A stretch of DNA of 64,000 nt, taken from contig NZ_JAQNDA010000008.1 of NCBI RefSeq assembly GCF_028369065.1, positions 153,040 through 217,039 of the forward strand. Direction: 5' to 3'. This DNA is from Marinobacter sp. SS21. Its GTDB lineage: Bacteria; Pseudomonadota; Gammaproteobacteria; Pseudomonadales; Oleiphilaceae. Under the pieces are notes generated by a model. The model searched no databases. It was not told the origin of the DNA and saw only the letters and a program-made list of their open reading frames with translations. Of the stretch, positions 9,119-17,637 are shown one piece after another. Each line of letters opens with the position of its first letter. Position 1 is the first letter of the stretch. Made by a program: the position numbers and the translations under genes.

Positions 9119-10597
9119 TTAGTTCTCAGTGGGCAGGAAGTCGAAATCCTTCAGGTTTACAGCCCGAGTGGCGTGTCGGTAAACAAACGTGAAACCTGGC
9201 CAGTTGATGGTGTTTTTGCCGTTTTCATCCCGGTACCAGGAGGTACAGCCCGCATCCCAAACGGTGCCTTCGAGGCGAGCCTGAATGGCATCCACGTAGC
9301 TGCGCTGGCGCTCGGTGCGCACGTTCATGGCGCCGGCATCCTTACGCTGGAGGGCCTGCAGGCAATCCATGATGTAGGTGACCTGAGATTCCAGCATGTA
9401 AACGATGGAATTATGGCCGAGGTTGGTGTTGGGGCCATACAGCATGAACATATTGGGGAACCCGGATACGCAGATGCCTTTGTAAGCCTCGGCGCCATCC
9501 TGCCAGGCATCGTTCAGAGCCTGGCCCTGGCACCCGGTGATGGTCATGGGGGACAGGAACTGCGTGGCTTTAAAGCCGGTGCCATAAATGATGGCGTCCA
9601 CTTCATGGCGCCGACCGTCCGTGGTAACCACGGCATTTTCCTCAATCCGCTCAATGTTATCGGTGATGAGGTCCAGATTGTCCTGGTCGATGGCCGGGTA
9701 CCAATCGTTGGAAATCAGTATGCGTTTACAGCCAATTTTGTAATCCGGAATTATGTTCTTACGCTTCTCCGGGTCGCTTACCTTGCGCTTGGCTTCCCAG
9801 CGGGCCTGCAGGGCGAGCAGTTCCAGTACCGAGCCGAAGCGGGTGAACGCCAGCGCCCGGCTTTCGTTCTTCAAATAGATTAATGAGCGATACAGGCGGT
9901 CATGGGCCGGCAATTTCTTGAACAGCCACTGCTCCCAGGAATTGAACGGGCGATCGGCTTTGGGGACGACCCAGGCGCCGGAGCGCTGGAACAGCTTCAG
10001 GTTCTTTACCTTCGGTACGATCTCCGGGACAAACTGGATAGCGCTGGCGCCGGTGCCGATCACCGCGACGGCTTTGCCTGTGAGGTCATAACTGTGGTCC
10101 CAGCGGGCCGAATGAAACACTTTACCCTTGAAGGTTTCCGTGCCTTTGATTGAGGGGTAGGCGGGCTGGTTCAGCTGGCCGGTGGCGGTCACCAGTACGT
10201 TGGCTTGCTGAATCTCGCCGTCGGCAGTTTCGATGGACCAGAGATGGCTGGTTTCATCGTAGCTCGCTTTCACCACCTCTTTATTGAAGCGGAGGTGGGA
10301 TTGCAGGCCAAATTTCTCGACACAGTCCTCCATGTAGCCCTTGATTTCCTGCTGCCGGCTGAACTTGCGGGACCAGTCGTGCTTGGGCTCGAAGGAATAG
10401 GAGTAGAGGTGTGACTGGACATCGCAGGCCGCGCCCGGGTAGGTGTTGTCCCGCCAGGTGCCGCCTACGCCGCTGGCCTTCTCCAGCAGGACAAAGTTGT
10501 TCATCCCTGCTTTTTTGAGCTGAATCGCCATGCACAGGCCGCCAAAGCCGGTGCCAATGATCACCACGCTCGGGGCGCTGGTTCTGCTGTCGGTCAT
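9119..10597 (-). CDS. Flavin-containing monooxygenase, Baeyer-Villiger type
   Basis: 492-residue cytoplasmic flavoprotein that would use NADPH and O2 to oxygenate a ketone or related compound. It has an FAD Rossmann motif (VVIIGTGFGGLCMAIQL, from about residue 10), the Baeyer-Villiger fingerprint FxGxxxHxxxWD seen as FKGKVFHSARWD, and an NADPH Rossmann motif (VAVIGTGASAIQFVPEI). Later ATG-like motif DAIIYGTGF and YGPNTNLGHNS are also typical of this group. Length is normal for type I enzymes. GGAG lies about 12 bases before the ATG. It is a single-gene unit, divergent from a diguanylate cyclase across a spacer with a long G run. Substrate is not known. Confidence 0.88.
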   Translation of the reverse strand: MTDSRTSAPSVVIIGTGFGGLCMAIQLKKAGMNNFVLLEKASGVGGTWRDNTYPGAACDVQSHLYSYSFEPKHDWSRKFSRQQEIKGYMEDCVEKFGLQSHLRFNKEVVKASYDETSHLWSIETADGEIQQANVLVTATGQLNQPAYPSIKGTETFKGKVFHSARWDHSYDLTGKAVAVIGTGASAIQFVPEIVPKVKNLKLFQRSGAWVVPKADRPFNSWEQWLFKKLPAHDRLYRSLIYLKNESRALAFTRFGSVLELLALQARWEAKRKVSDPEKRKNIIPDYKIGCKRILISNDWYPAIDQDNLDLITDNIERIEENAVVTTDGRRHEVDAIIYGTGFKATQFLSPMTITGCQGQALNDAWQDGAEAYKGICVSGFPNMFMLYGPNTNLGHNSIVYMLESQVTYIMDCLQALQRKDAGAMNVRTERQRSYVDAIQARLEGTVWDAGCTSWYRDENGKNTINWPGFTFVYRHATRAVNLKDFDFLPTEN

Positions 10598-10979
10598 TAC
10601 CTAAGACTCCGTAATACTCAATAACGTTACTGTGGAGTATACGGCTACGGCTTCTTCAGGCGCATGACTTGTGGGGACAAAAATACCAACCGCAAAGGCC
10701 AATTGATTTGGCCTGGCAGGAATTTATGGGGCCTACTGAGTGTATAGCGGGGGGGGGGGGGGGGGCTGCATGCCGGCCTGGCGTGTGCCAGTATGGCGTG
10801 CTGTCGACAACCGGAGTATTGGTGGGCGATCCGCAAGCTCCGGTTTGGCCGATATAAGGGAGGCATCTCTGGCCCTTGGTTGATAAGATTCCGCCGACAC
10901 CATAATGGGAGTTGTACCGTCGTGCCATTATATTGCAAGCGTAGGCCAGCAATGGGAATCAGAGCCTGGGGGATGCACA
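10598..10979. other. Divergent spacer between monooxygenase and cyclase genes
   Basis: 382 bases without a supportable gene. It must hold the promoters of both divergent genes. The one striking element is the G17 run. Open frames crossing it are short and resemble no known protein. Confidence 0.6.
10749..10765. repeat. G17 homopolymer tract
   Basis: Seventeen consecutive G on the plus strand, about 215 bases before the cyclase start and 150 bases before the monooxygenase start. Such tracts vary in length by slippage and can alter promoter spacing; they are also a common assembly error. Confidence 0.9.
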
Positions 10980-12650
10980 TTGAAACTTAAGCATCTATTG
11001 ATCATCGCATTCCTGTTGATATCAGCATTGCCGCTGTTTCTCGGCCTGAAGTACCTGAATCAGCAGTCGGGCAACCACACCCGGGATCTCTATGCGCAGC
11101 ACCTCTCTGCCCTGTCGAACATCGCCAAGCAGCGAATTCTGACCGCGGTTGATCGCATAAAGGACAACACGGCGTTGGTGTCCAGCCGAACGCAGATGCG
11201 GATCAGCCTCGCCCGCTGGAATGCCACGTCGGGCGTGGCGGATCAGGAAAAAATCACCAAAATCATCCACGATGCGAAGAACGGGCTAGCGCACATCAAA
11301 GACATCAGCGTCTTTGACCGAAATGGCCGGCTGGTGGCGACGACGGCTTATCAGGCCGACATTGAGCAACTCGATCTCCGCCTCGAATCAAGAGCATCCA
11401 TCTCGCTCACGTCCGGCGAGCCCGGGTTGCTTGCTATCAGCACCGCGCCTTTGCTGTTGAACCATGACACGGTGGGCCACATTCGGCTGACGTTCTTCCC
11501 GGAATTCATTCTCGAGCTGGTGAGAGACCGAACGGGATTGGGAGAAACCGGCGAGTGGTCGTTTGCGGTTCGCCACGAAAGCGGCGATGCGTTGTTTGCG
11601 GTACCGCTTAAGTACGATCACCAGGCCGCGTTTACTCGACGGGTGTCGAGCGATCGGCTGGATGTTCCGATCACTCAGGCTCTGCTGGGCAATGAGGCTC
11701 TGATGAGCTGGGCGCCAGATTACACGGAGCAGCCGGTCATGGCCTCGACCCGTTACATCAAAGAGCTAGACTGGGGGCTGGTGGCAAAGATTAACGAAGC
11801 AGAGGTGAATCAGGTTATCAACCGGAACCTTACGCTGATTTATGCGGCTGAGATGGTGATCATCCTGATCGCGCTGGTTGTGGGCATCGTGCTGTCGTAC
11901 TTTATCGCCAAGCCGATCGAAAAGCTCAGGGCCCACACCTCAAAAGTGGCCCGAGGTTCCCTGGAAGAGCCTCAGATGATGGGTGGTTGGCGGGAGGCCC
12001 GAGAACTGACTGCGCACTTTTCGTTCATGATCAAATCGCTGCGGGAACTTAACGAAAGCCTTCAGCTTAAGGTCGATGAGCGAACCAAAGAACTGAACGA
12101 AGCTAACCTGAGATTGGAGCAGCTGGCCATCCGTGATCCGCTGACGGGACTCCATAACAGGCGTTACCTGGACGCGCGTATCAGCGAGGAGTTCGAGCGG
12201 GCCAAGCGGTACCAACACCCGTTGTCGGTGGTCATTCTGGATATTGATCACTTCAAGTCCGTCAACGACACCCACGGTCATGGGATGGGCGATGAGGTAC
12301 TGAAAAAGATCTCGAACCATCTCAAAGGCGCCATACGGGATTCCGATATCCTCGCACGGATTGGCGGCGAAGAGTTTTGCCTGGTATTGCCCGAATGTTC
12401 GCCCAAGGCATCGTTGGCGTTTTTGGAGCGGGTCCGGGTGAATATTTCAGAGATCGAATTCAGGTCTGACGACAAGGTCTTCAACGTGACCTGCAGCTTT
12501 GGCGTTGCTTATCTGAAGTCCTGTAGCGATGCTCCTGCGGAACTGATAAGTCATGCGGACGCAGCCTTGTACCAGGCCAAAAGGACTGGCAGAGATCGGG
12601 TGGTTCAACATGCCGCCCAAGCCGAGCCCCCGGTAACTGCGGACCCATAA
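10980..12650 (+). CDS. Membrane diguanylate cyclase (Cache-HAMP-GGDEF)
   Basis: Makes the second messenger c-di-GMP from two GTP. From the chosen start: transmembrane segment (about 5-25), periplasmic Cache-like sensor (RTQMRISLARW, DRTGLGETGEW, STRYIKELDWGLVAKINEAEV), second transmembrane segment (about 290-315), HAMP (PIEKLRAHTSKVARG), coiled coil, and GGDEF domain with DPLTGLHNRRY, DIDHFKSVND and the active GGEEF. An RDSD inhibitory I-site lies five residues before GGEEF, so product feedback is expected. I chose the TTG at 10980 because GGGGGA precedes it and the protein then aligns from its first residue with the paralogue at 31569; an upstream in-frame ATG at 10905 gives an extension without membrane character. 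Confidence 0.87.
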   Translation: MKLKHLLIIAFLLISALPLFLGLKYLNQQSGNHTRDLYAQHLSALSNIAKQRILTAVDRIKDNTALVSSRTQMRISLARWNATSGVADQEKITKIIHDAKNGLAHIKDISVFDRNGRLVATTAYQADIEQLDLRLESRASISLTSGEPGLLAISTAPLLLNHDTVGHIRLTFFPEFILELVRDRTGLGETGEWSFAVRHESGDALFAVPLKYDHQAAFTRRVSSDRLDVPITQALLGNEALMSWAPDYTEQPVMASTRYIKELDWGLVAKINEAEVNQVINRNLTLIYAAEMVIILIALVVGIVLSYFIAKPIEKLRAHTSKVARGSLEEPQMMGGWREARELTAHFSFMIKSLRELNESLQLKVDERTKELNEANLRLEQLAIRDPLTGLHNRRYLDARISEEFERAKRYQHPLSVVILDIDHFKSVNDTHGHGMGDEVLKKISNHLKGAIRDSDILARIGGEEFCLVLPECSPKASLAFLERVRVNISEIEFRSDDKVFNVTCSFGVAYLKSCSDAPAELISHADAALYQAKRTGRDRVVQHAAQAEPPVTADP

Positions 12651-12755
12651 GGCGGGTCATTCCGGGGCGACCTACAGGCCTGTCACCGGGGAGTTCTCCA
12701 CCGGAGCCGGCCTGACCTTCGAAGCATTCGAGCGTTGCCAGCGCTCGCCTGGGCC

Positions 12756-13952
12756 TTAGGGCGAGGGCGGCGTTGCCAGCCGTTTGCCGGAGACGCCGCC
12801 ATTCAGCACGAACTGAGCAGCGCCTCCGGCAATCATCCCCCAGAAGGCAGACCCGATATCCAGCAGCGTCACCCCGGAAGCGGTGACCAGGAAGGTGATC
12901 AACGCGGCTTCCCGCTGCGCTGGCTCGCCAAGGGCGCTGGCCAGTCCATCGCCAAGGGTGCCGAGCAAGGCCAGGCCAGCAATGGCAAAGATGAACTCCT
13001 CCGGGAAGGCCGCGAACAGCGAGCCCACCGTAGCGCCGAACAAACCCACCAGAAGATAGAAAGCGCCGGCGGCGACACCGGCCACGTAGCGTTTGGCCGG
13101 ATCTGTGTGGGCTTCCCTGCCTACGCATATCGCCGCCGTGATGGTGGCCAGATTCAGGGCGTAGCAGCCAAAGGGGGCCAGTGCCGTGGTGGTGGCCCCG
13201 GTCCAGCCAATCAACGGTGCGGCGGGTGCGTTGTAGCCGGCGTTACGCAAGACCGTGAGCCCCGGCACATTCTGAGATGCCATGGTCACGGCAAACAGGG
13301 GCAGGGCCACACCCACCAAGGCCGACCAGCTGAACACCGGCGCTACGTACACCGGGGTGGCCAGGGCCAGCTCGACCTGGCTGAAGTCGAGAGTGCCGTG
13401 GGCACCTGAAAGCGCCGCCCCAAGGCACAAAGGCGCCAGGATCGCGTAGCGGGGAACCAGCCTTTTGGCCACCAGGAAGCTGCAGAACATGCCAGCGACA
13501 AGGCCGAACTCGCCATTCATCGAGGCGAAGGTATTGAGGCCGAATTGCAACAGGATGCCGGCCAGCATACCGGCGGCGATGGGCCGGGGAATCCGGATGA
13601 TGATCCGGTCGAACAGCCCGGTAAATCCGCACACGGTGATGAGCACACCGCTCACGATGAATGCGCCGATGGCTTCGTTCATCGACACCCCGGCCGCGGC
13701 GGAAATCAGCATGGCGGCGCCGGAGGTTGACCAGGCGGTGGCGATCGGCATGCGGTACCTCAGGGACAGGCCAATGCCGGTCAGCCCCATGCCCAGGCCG
13801 AGCGCCAGCATCCAGGAGCCAATCTGTTGCGGAGTCGCGCCCAGGGACTGCGCGCCCTGGAACACGATCACCGCGGAACTGGTGAACCCCACCAGCACCG
13901 TGATAAACCCGGCGTTGATCGCTGACAGGGACAGGTCTTTCAGAACATTCAT
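12756..13952 (-). CDS. benE: Benzoate/H+ symporter family transporter
   Basis: Inner-membrane protein of 398 residues with about twelve hydrophobic segments. FITVLVGFTSSAVIVFQGAQSLGATPQQIGSW, MPIATAWSTSGAAML, QNVPGLTVLRNAGYN, and the GCYALNLATITAAICVGREAHTDP region are characteristic of BenE. It imports benzoate or a related aromatic acid with protons. The ATG at 13952 is taken as start; a TTG four codons earlier is possible. It lies 18 bases downstream of a tautomerase gene on the same strand. No benABCD or catechol genes are in view, so the substrate could be a different aromatic acid. Confidence 0.88.
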   Translation of the reverse strand: MNVLKDLSLSAINAGFITVLVGFTSSAVIVFQGAQSLGATPQQIGSWMLALGLGMGLTGIGLSLRYRMPIATAWSTSGAAMLISAAAGVSMNEAIGAFIVSGVLITVCGFTGLFDRIIIRIPRPIAAGMLAGILLQFGLNTFASMNGEFGLVAGMFCSFLVAKRLVPRYAILAPLCLGAALSGAHGTLDFSQVELALATPVYVAPVFSWSALVGVALPLFAVTMASQNVPGLTVLRNAGYNAPAAPLIGWTGATTTALAPFGCYALNLATITAAICVGREAHTDPAKRYVAGVAAGAFYLLVGLFGATVGSLFAAFPEEFIFAIAGLALLGTLGDGLASALGEPAQREAALITFLVTASGVTLLDIGSAFWGMIAGGAAQFVLNGGVSGKRLATPPSP

Positions 13953-13970
13953 AATCAACACCAACCTTGT

Positions 13971-14168
13971 CTATCGCTTGGAGCGTTGGGACACCTGCTC
14001 GCCGGCAACGCCCCAGTTGTCCAGGCCGATTTCATTGATCACCACAAAGGTGCTTGCCGGATCTTTTCCGAGCACTTCCCAGAGCAATCGGGTGGTGCCT
14101 TCGATCAGTCGGGCCTTGTCTTCTCGGGTCACGCCGGTATCGGTGATTTGAATGTTGACGTAGGGCAT
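13971..14168 (-). CDS. 4-oxalocrotonate tautomerase family protein
   Basis: Small enzyme of 65 residues. After removal of Met the N-terminal proline (MPYVNIQI) is the general base of this superfamily, and the length matches the single beta-alpha-beta subunit that assembles as a hexamer or trimer. The fit is helped by EDKARLIEGTTRLLWEVLGKDP and VVINEI. It has a good ribosome site (AGGAG, 7 bases upstream of the ATG). It lies between the glutathione S-transferase and BenE genes on the same strand, so all three may process and import aromatic or halogenated compounds. The exact substrate cannot be told. Confidence 0.85.
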   Translation of the reverse strand: MPYVNIQITDTGVTREDKARLIEGTTRLLWEVLGKDPASTFVVINEIGLDNWGVAGEQVSQRSKR

Positions 14169-14258
14169 CTTCGTTCTCCTGGTTTGGCCAAGGCCCCCGC
14201 TTGAAGCGGGGGTGTACTCCGTAGGTGAAGTCTGCTTTCCATCCGGGGGATGTCGAGC

Positions 14259-14867
14259 TCAGGCAGCTTGCTGGGCTTCCTCATCCGCAACGGCTTTCTG
14301 GAATGCCGGATGCTGCCTTACCTGCGCCAGCATCCTTTCCACATGGCTGCCCAAGCGGATGTCGACCGGAAACAACCCGCCCCATTCCGCATAGACGGCC
14401 AGCATCATGTCGACCACGCTGAGGTCCGGACCGCAGGTGAAGGTTGACGAGGCAAGCCTGGCGTCAACGATGGTCCAAAGCTGCTCGATCATCGCCGCCG
14501 CCCTGGTGAAGGCTTGCTGCTGTGCCTGAGGCTCGACGATGGCCTGGGCGATGAAGAACAGCCGACCGTAGGCTGGGTGCAGGGTCGCGTTGGCGAACAT
14601 CAGTTGCTGCAGGAACGCGGCCCTGCCTGTGGCGTCGTCAACGCCCGGTAGGGCGCCGTGCTTGTCCAGTAGATACAGAATGATGGCAGCGCCTTCGCGT
14701 AGCACCAGATCCTTGTCCTTCAGAACCGGTACCTGGCCGGTGGCGTTGAGGTCGGTAAAGCCGGTGCTCTGAGTTCTGTCGCAGATTTCAACGGGGCAGC
14801 CGAGGTCATGCAGCAGCGCGTGGATGGCGCGAGAGCAGGCGCCGGGCAAGTAGTAAAGGGTGTACAT
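14259..14867 (-). CDS. Glutathione S-transferase family protein
   Basis: Cytosolic 202-residue protein. It starts with the thioredoxin-like half: YTLYYLPGACSRAIHALLHDLG, TGQVPVL (cis-Pro loop that binds glutathione) and REGAAIILYLLDKHG (Glu-Gly contact with the gamma-glutamyl group), followed by the all-helical half. The PGACSRA segment is typical of beta/Pi-like bacterial enzymes. I chose the ATG at 14867 because AAGGAG lies 7 bases upstream; a longer frame to 14945 adds a non-homologous leader. It is divergent from an HxlR regulator gene and precedes the tautomerase and benE. Conjugation of electrophiles is the likely role. Confidence 0.88.
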   Translation of the reverse strand: MYTLYYLPGACSRAIHALLHDLGCPVEICDRTQSTGFTDLNATGQVPVLKDKDLVLREGAAIILYLLDKHGALPGVDDATGRAAFLQQLMFANATLHPAYGRLFFIAQAIVEPQAQQQAFTRAAAMIEQLWTIVDARLASSTFTCGPDLSVVDMMLAVYAEWGGLFPVDIRLGSHVERMLAQVRQHPAFQKAVADEEAQQAA

Positions 14868-15021
14868 GCGGGTTCTCCTTCTAGACGGATCGGATTCCTG
14901 AGTTATTCCGAGGTTCCTTAGAAAGCGAGAGGTTTGAATGCTCACCTCAAGTTTTCTGCAGCGAGTCTAGAATCGAGAGTTACCTTTGTATACCTAGTGT
15001 GAGATAGTTACATGATTTAGC

Positions 15022-15039
15022 GGTTACCAGTTGGTAACC
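15022..15039. promoter_or_regulatory. Candidate HxlR operator
   Basis: Perfect 18-base dyad GGTTACCA-GT-TGGTAACC in the spacer between the GST and HxlR genes. Extra GTTAC half-sites occur at 14979 and 15007. Position and symmetry fit binding of the dimeric regulator encoded next door. Confidence 0.55.
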
Positions 15040-15124
15040 AGAATGCGTATTGTCGTGCCTGTTCGGTCAAGGGTAAGTGCTTGTTAGCAGTGACCATTCG
15101 GGCAAGAGAATAAGGAGGCTTAGT

Positions 15125-15475
15125 GTGTTGCCGCGTCGAAAAAACCTCGTTGAAGAACCACCTGAACGTTGTCCCCTCAATGAGTGCCTGAGCATTATCG
15201 GTGGTGCCTGGACCCCGAATATCATCTGGTACTTGAGTGAAAAACCAAGAAGATTCAGTGAATTAAAGGACGATATTCCAGGAATTTCCGCGAAAATGCT
15301 GACTGCACGACTAAAGCGCTTGGAAGCCGATGGCGTGGTTGAGCGGCGGGTAGAGCCCACGTCGCCGCCCAGTGTCGAGTATCGCCTCACCGCGTTGGGG
15401 GGTGAACTCAAGCCTGCCATCGACGCCATCGTGAGTGTGGGTCATCGACTCAAGGCGTTGAATGGCGAAGGTTAA
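15125..15475 (+). CDS. HxlR-family winged-helix transcriptional regulator
   Basis: 116-residue DNA-binding dimer. CPLNECLSIIGGAWTPNIIWYLSEKPRRFSELKDDIPGISAKMLTARLKRLEADGVVER is the HxlR winged helix; the Cys near the start of this domain (ERCPLNEC) is often the redox or electrophile sensor in this family. I chose the GTG at 15125 because AAGGAGG ends 6 bases upstream. The gene is divergent from the GST/tautomerase/benE set and a perfect dyad lies between, so it probably represses that set and responds to reactive aromatic compounds. It converges on the PCMT fusion gene with 11 bases between stops. Confidence 0.88.
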   Translation: MLPRRKNLVEEPPERCPLNECLSIIGGAWTPNIIWYLSEKPRRFSELKDDIPGISAKMLTARLKRLEADGVVERRVEPTSPPSVEYRLTALGGELKPAIDAIVSVGHRLKALNGEG

Positions 15476-15486
15476 TCAGAGGCTCC

Positions 15487-17547
15487 CTAGATGCCAAAGG
15501 GGTAGGTGTCAGGCAGGCCCGCCAGTGACTCTGTGGCTAATGGCGTGACTGCCGTGGTCTGGTCGATCCAGATGTATTCGTCAAATTGCTGGGGCAGGCG
15601 GGCCTCGAAGTAATGGCTCTGGCGCTCCGTTTCCGGTCGGTAGATCACGCCAATGGCTCGCTCCAAGTGGCGGGTGCTCAGACCATTGACCAGCACACCG
15701 TCGCCTCCACGTAGTGGAAGCAGGAAGCGCGGCGACCCTGTTTGGTGACACAGTGCTTCATAACTTCCTTTAAGTGCGGGTCTTACCTCTTTGATTTCCA
15801 TTGGTTGATCCCAGTCTGAGGCGGCTGCTACCGTGCCTGTGTCGGTACCGAACCCGATGCTGTAAGCAAGACTGCCGAAACGGGCCCGGCACAGCCGGCC
15901 GATGTTGAACTCATCCCGCAGGGCCATCTCGGTGGCGGCCGAGTCACCGACGTGGGAGTTGTGGGCCCAAACGATTGCCCGGCTGTCTTCACCGTAGTGT
16001 TTGAGCAGGCTTTCCAGGGTTTCGAACATGTGGGTATCGCGAATGTTCCAGGCACTGCGGGAGCCGTAGAACATGGTCCGGTAGTATTCCTCCGCATTGG
16101 CCACCAGGCGGGCGTTCTGCACGGTGTTCAAGAATCGGTCGCCGTCGTGCTCCGCGTATTTTCTGTGCTGGACTTGCAGCTCCCGCAGCATATCCAGTAC
16201 GGGCTTTTCGCAAGTTGCGTAATCGGGATTAAGCGCCGCTTTACCATAGGCGCCGGGGTTCGACTGGAACGGGGTCAAGCAGCTGTAGCGTTCACGGGCG
16301 AGGGCGGCGGTGGCCGGGTCGACGTCATCCAGGAACTCCAGAATGGCGCGAATGGAGTTGTACAGGCTATACAGATCAAGGCCGTGGAACGCGATCCGGG
16401 CTTTCTCCGGTAGGTGTGAATTGTGCTGTCGCAGCCAATCGACAAAGCCCCGAACCTCTTCATTGCGCCACATCCAGGCCGGGAACCGGGCAAAGGCGGT
16501 CCATTCCGATGGCGGGTACTCGGCGTGACGAACGTAGTGGTCAACCCGGGCGGCGTCGGGCCAATCGCCTTCGATGGCCACGACATTGAATTGCTTCTGT
16601 TCGATCAGGGCGCGAGTGATGCGTTCACGGACCCGATAGAATTCCGAGGTGCCGTGACTGGCTTCGCCGATCAGTACCACGCGGGCATCGCCAATCCGCG
16701 CCAACAATCCCTCGATCGGCAGGCGGTCCATATCCTCAAAGCCGATCGCTTGCTGGCGGATGCGATCGGTGAGGTTGTTCTCGCGGTCCTTGAGTACATA
16801 GCGGCCAAACGGAGTGCGGCTGCTCAGAGCGTCGTCGTGTCCATCAAACTCGCCGTGGAGGGAATGGAAGGCGATGTCGGCGATGTCGTCGGATCGAAAG
16901 TCGTTCTGGGAGACCCGGGTGACTCTCACCAGTTCCTGAACCAGCGCATCCTTGCCTAATGGAATGACCATGCTGCCACCAATCTTTAGCTGGTGTAGCA
17001 GTGCCTCGGGAGGCTTGGCGCTGCCGGCCGTAACCACGATGGCGTCGAACGGCGCCTGATCCGGGCAGCCGAGGCTGCTGTCGCCCACCCGCACCTCGAC
17101 ATTGTCCAGCCCCTCGTTGGCGAGAGCATTCCTGGCCTCGCTAGCCAGTTCCGGAATGCGTTCGATGCTAAACACCTGCTTGGCGAGGCAACCCAGGATA
17201 GCGGCCTGATAGCCGGAGCCGGTACCGACGTCGAGCACCCGCTCGCTCCCCGACAAATCGAGGGCATCCACCATCAGGGCGATGACGTACGGCTGGGCGA
17301 GGGTGTGGCCGGCCTTAATGACCAAAGGGGCGTCATCGTAGGCGAATTGCCGGACTTCTGCGGGTACGAAAGCTTCACGGCGAATCCGACGCATGGCCTG
17401 CAATACCGCAGGTGTGAGAATGCCGCGACCAAGGATCTGTTCCCGTACCATGCGATCCCGTAGGCTGGCGGCACTTTCGGAGTCAATCTGGTTTCGTCCT
17501 CCCATGGCTCTGACGCTCCTGTTCCCGGCGTGAATGGGGGAATGCAA
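15487..17547 (-). CDS. Fusion of protein-L-isoaspartate methyltransferase and erythromycin-esterase-like domain
   Basis: 686-residue two-domain protein. Residues about 25-235 are a PCMT domain that repairs isoaspartyl residues using SAM: FVPAEVRQFAYDDAPL, GHTLAQPYVIALMVDAL and the SAM motif VLDVGTGSGYQAAIL. Residues about 270-686 match the erythromycin esterase/succinoglycan family: VVLIGEASHGTSEFYRVRERI with the catalytic His and flanking Glu, VVAIEGDWPDAARVDHYVR, and IVWAHNSHVGDS. Both halves keep their key residues. The ATG at 17547 lacks a clear ribosome site; the ATG 14 codons in is possible. It is a single gene between FabH-like and HxlR genes. Macrolide hydrolysis should not be assumed; many family members have unknown substrates. 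Confidence 0.88.
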   Translation of the reverse strand: MHSPIHAGNRSVRAMGGRNQIDSESAASLRDRMVREQILGRGILTPAVLQAMRRIRREAFVPAEVRQFAYDDAPLVIKAGHTLAQPYVIALMVDALDLSGSERVLDVGTGSGYQAAILGCLAKQVFSIERIPELASEARNALANEGLDNVEVRVGDSSLGCPDQAPFDAIVVTAGSAKPPEALLHQLKIGGSMVIPLGKDALVQELVRVTRVSQNDFRSDDIADIAFHSLHGEFDGHDDALSSRTPFGRYVLKDRENNLTDRIRQQAIGFEDMDRLPIEGLLARIGDARVVLIGEASHGTSEFYRVRERITRALIEQKQFNVVAIEGDWPDAARVDHYVRHAEYPPSEWTAFARFPAWMWRNEEVRGFVDWLRQHNSHLPEKARIAFHGLDLYSLYNSIRAILEFLDDVDPATAALARERYSCLTPFQSNPGAYGKAALNPDYATCEKPVLDMLRELQVQHRKYAEHDGDRFLNTVQNARLVANAEEYYRTMFYGSRSAWNIRDTHMFETLESLLKHYGEDSRAIVWAHNSHVGDSAATEMALRDEFNIGRLCRARFGSLAYSIGFGTDTGTVAAASDWDQPMEIKEVRPALKGSYEALCHQTGSPRFLLPLRGGDGVLVNGLSTRHLERAIGVIYRPETERQSHYFEARLPQQFDEYIWIDQTTAVTPLATESLAGLPDTYPFGI

Positions 17548-17637
17548 CCGCTTTGACTTACATCATAGTCCTGGCTTCGCCTGATTAGAAAGTGAACAGT
17601 GGTTAAGTCGGTATGTTTCCGGTGACGCCTCGGGAAA

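Noticed and set aside
9065..9883. Long plus-strand frame of 272 codons
   Set aside because: It lies antisense to the monooxygenase gene, has no recognisable motif, and the minus-strand frame has full FAD and Baeyer-Villiger signatures.
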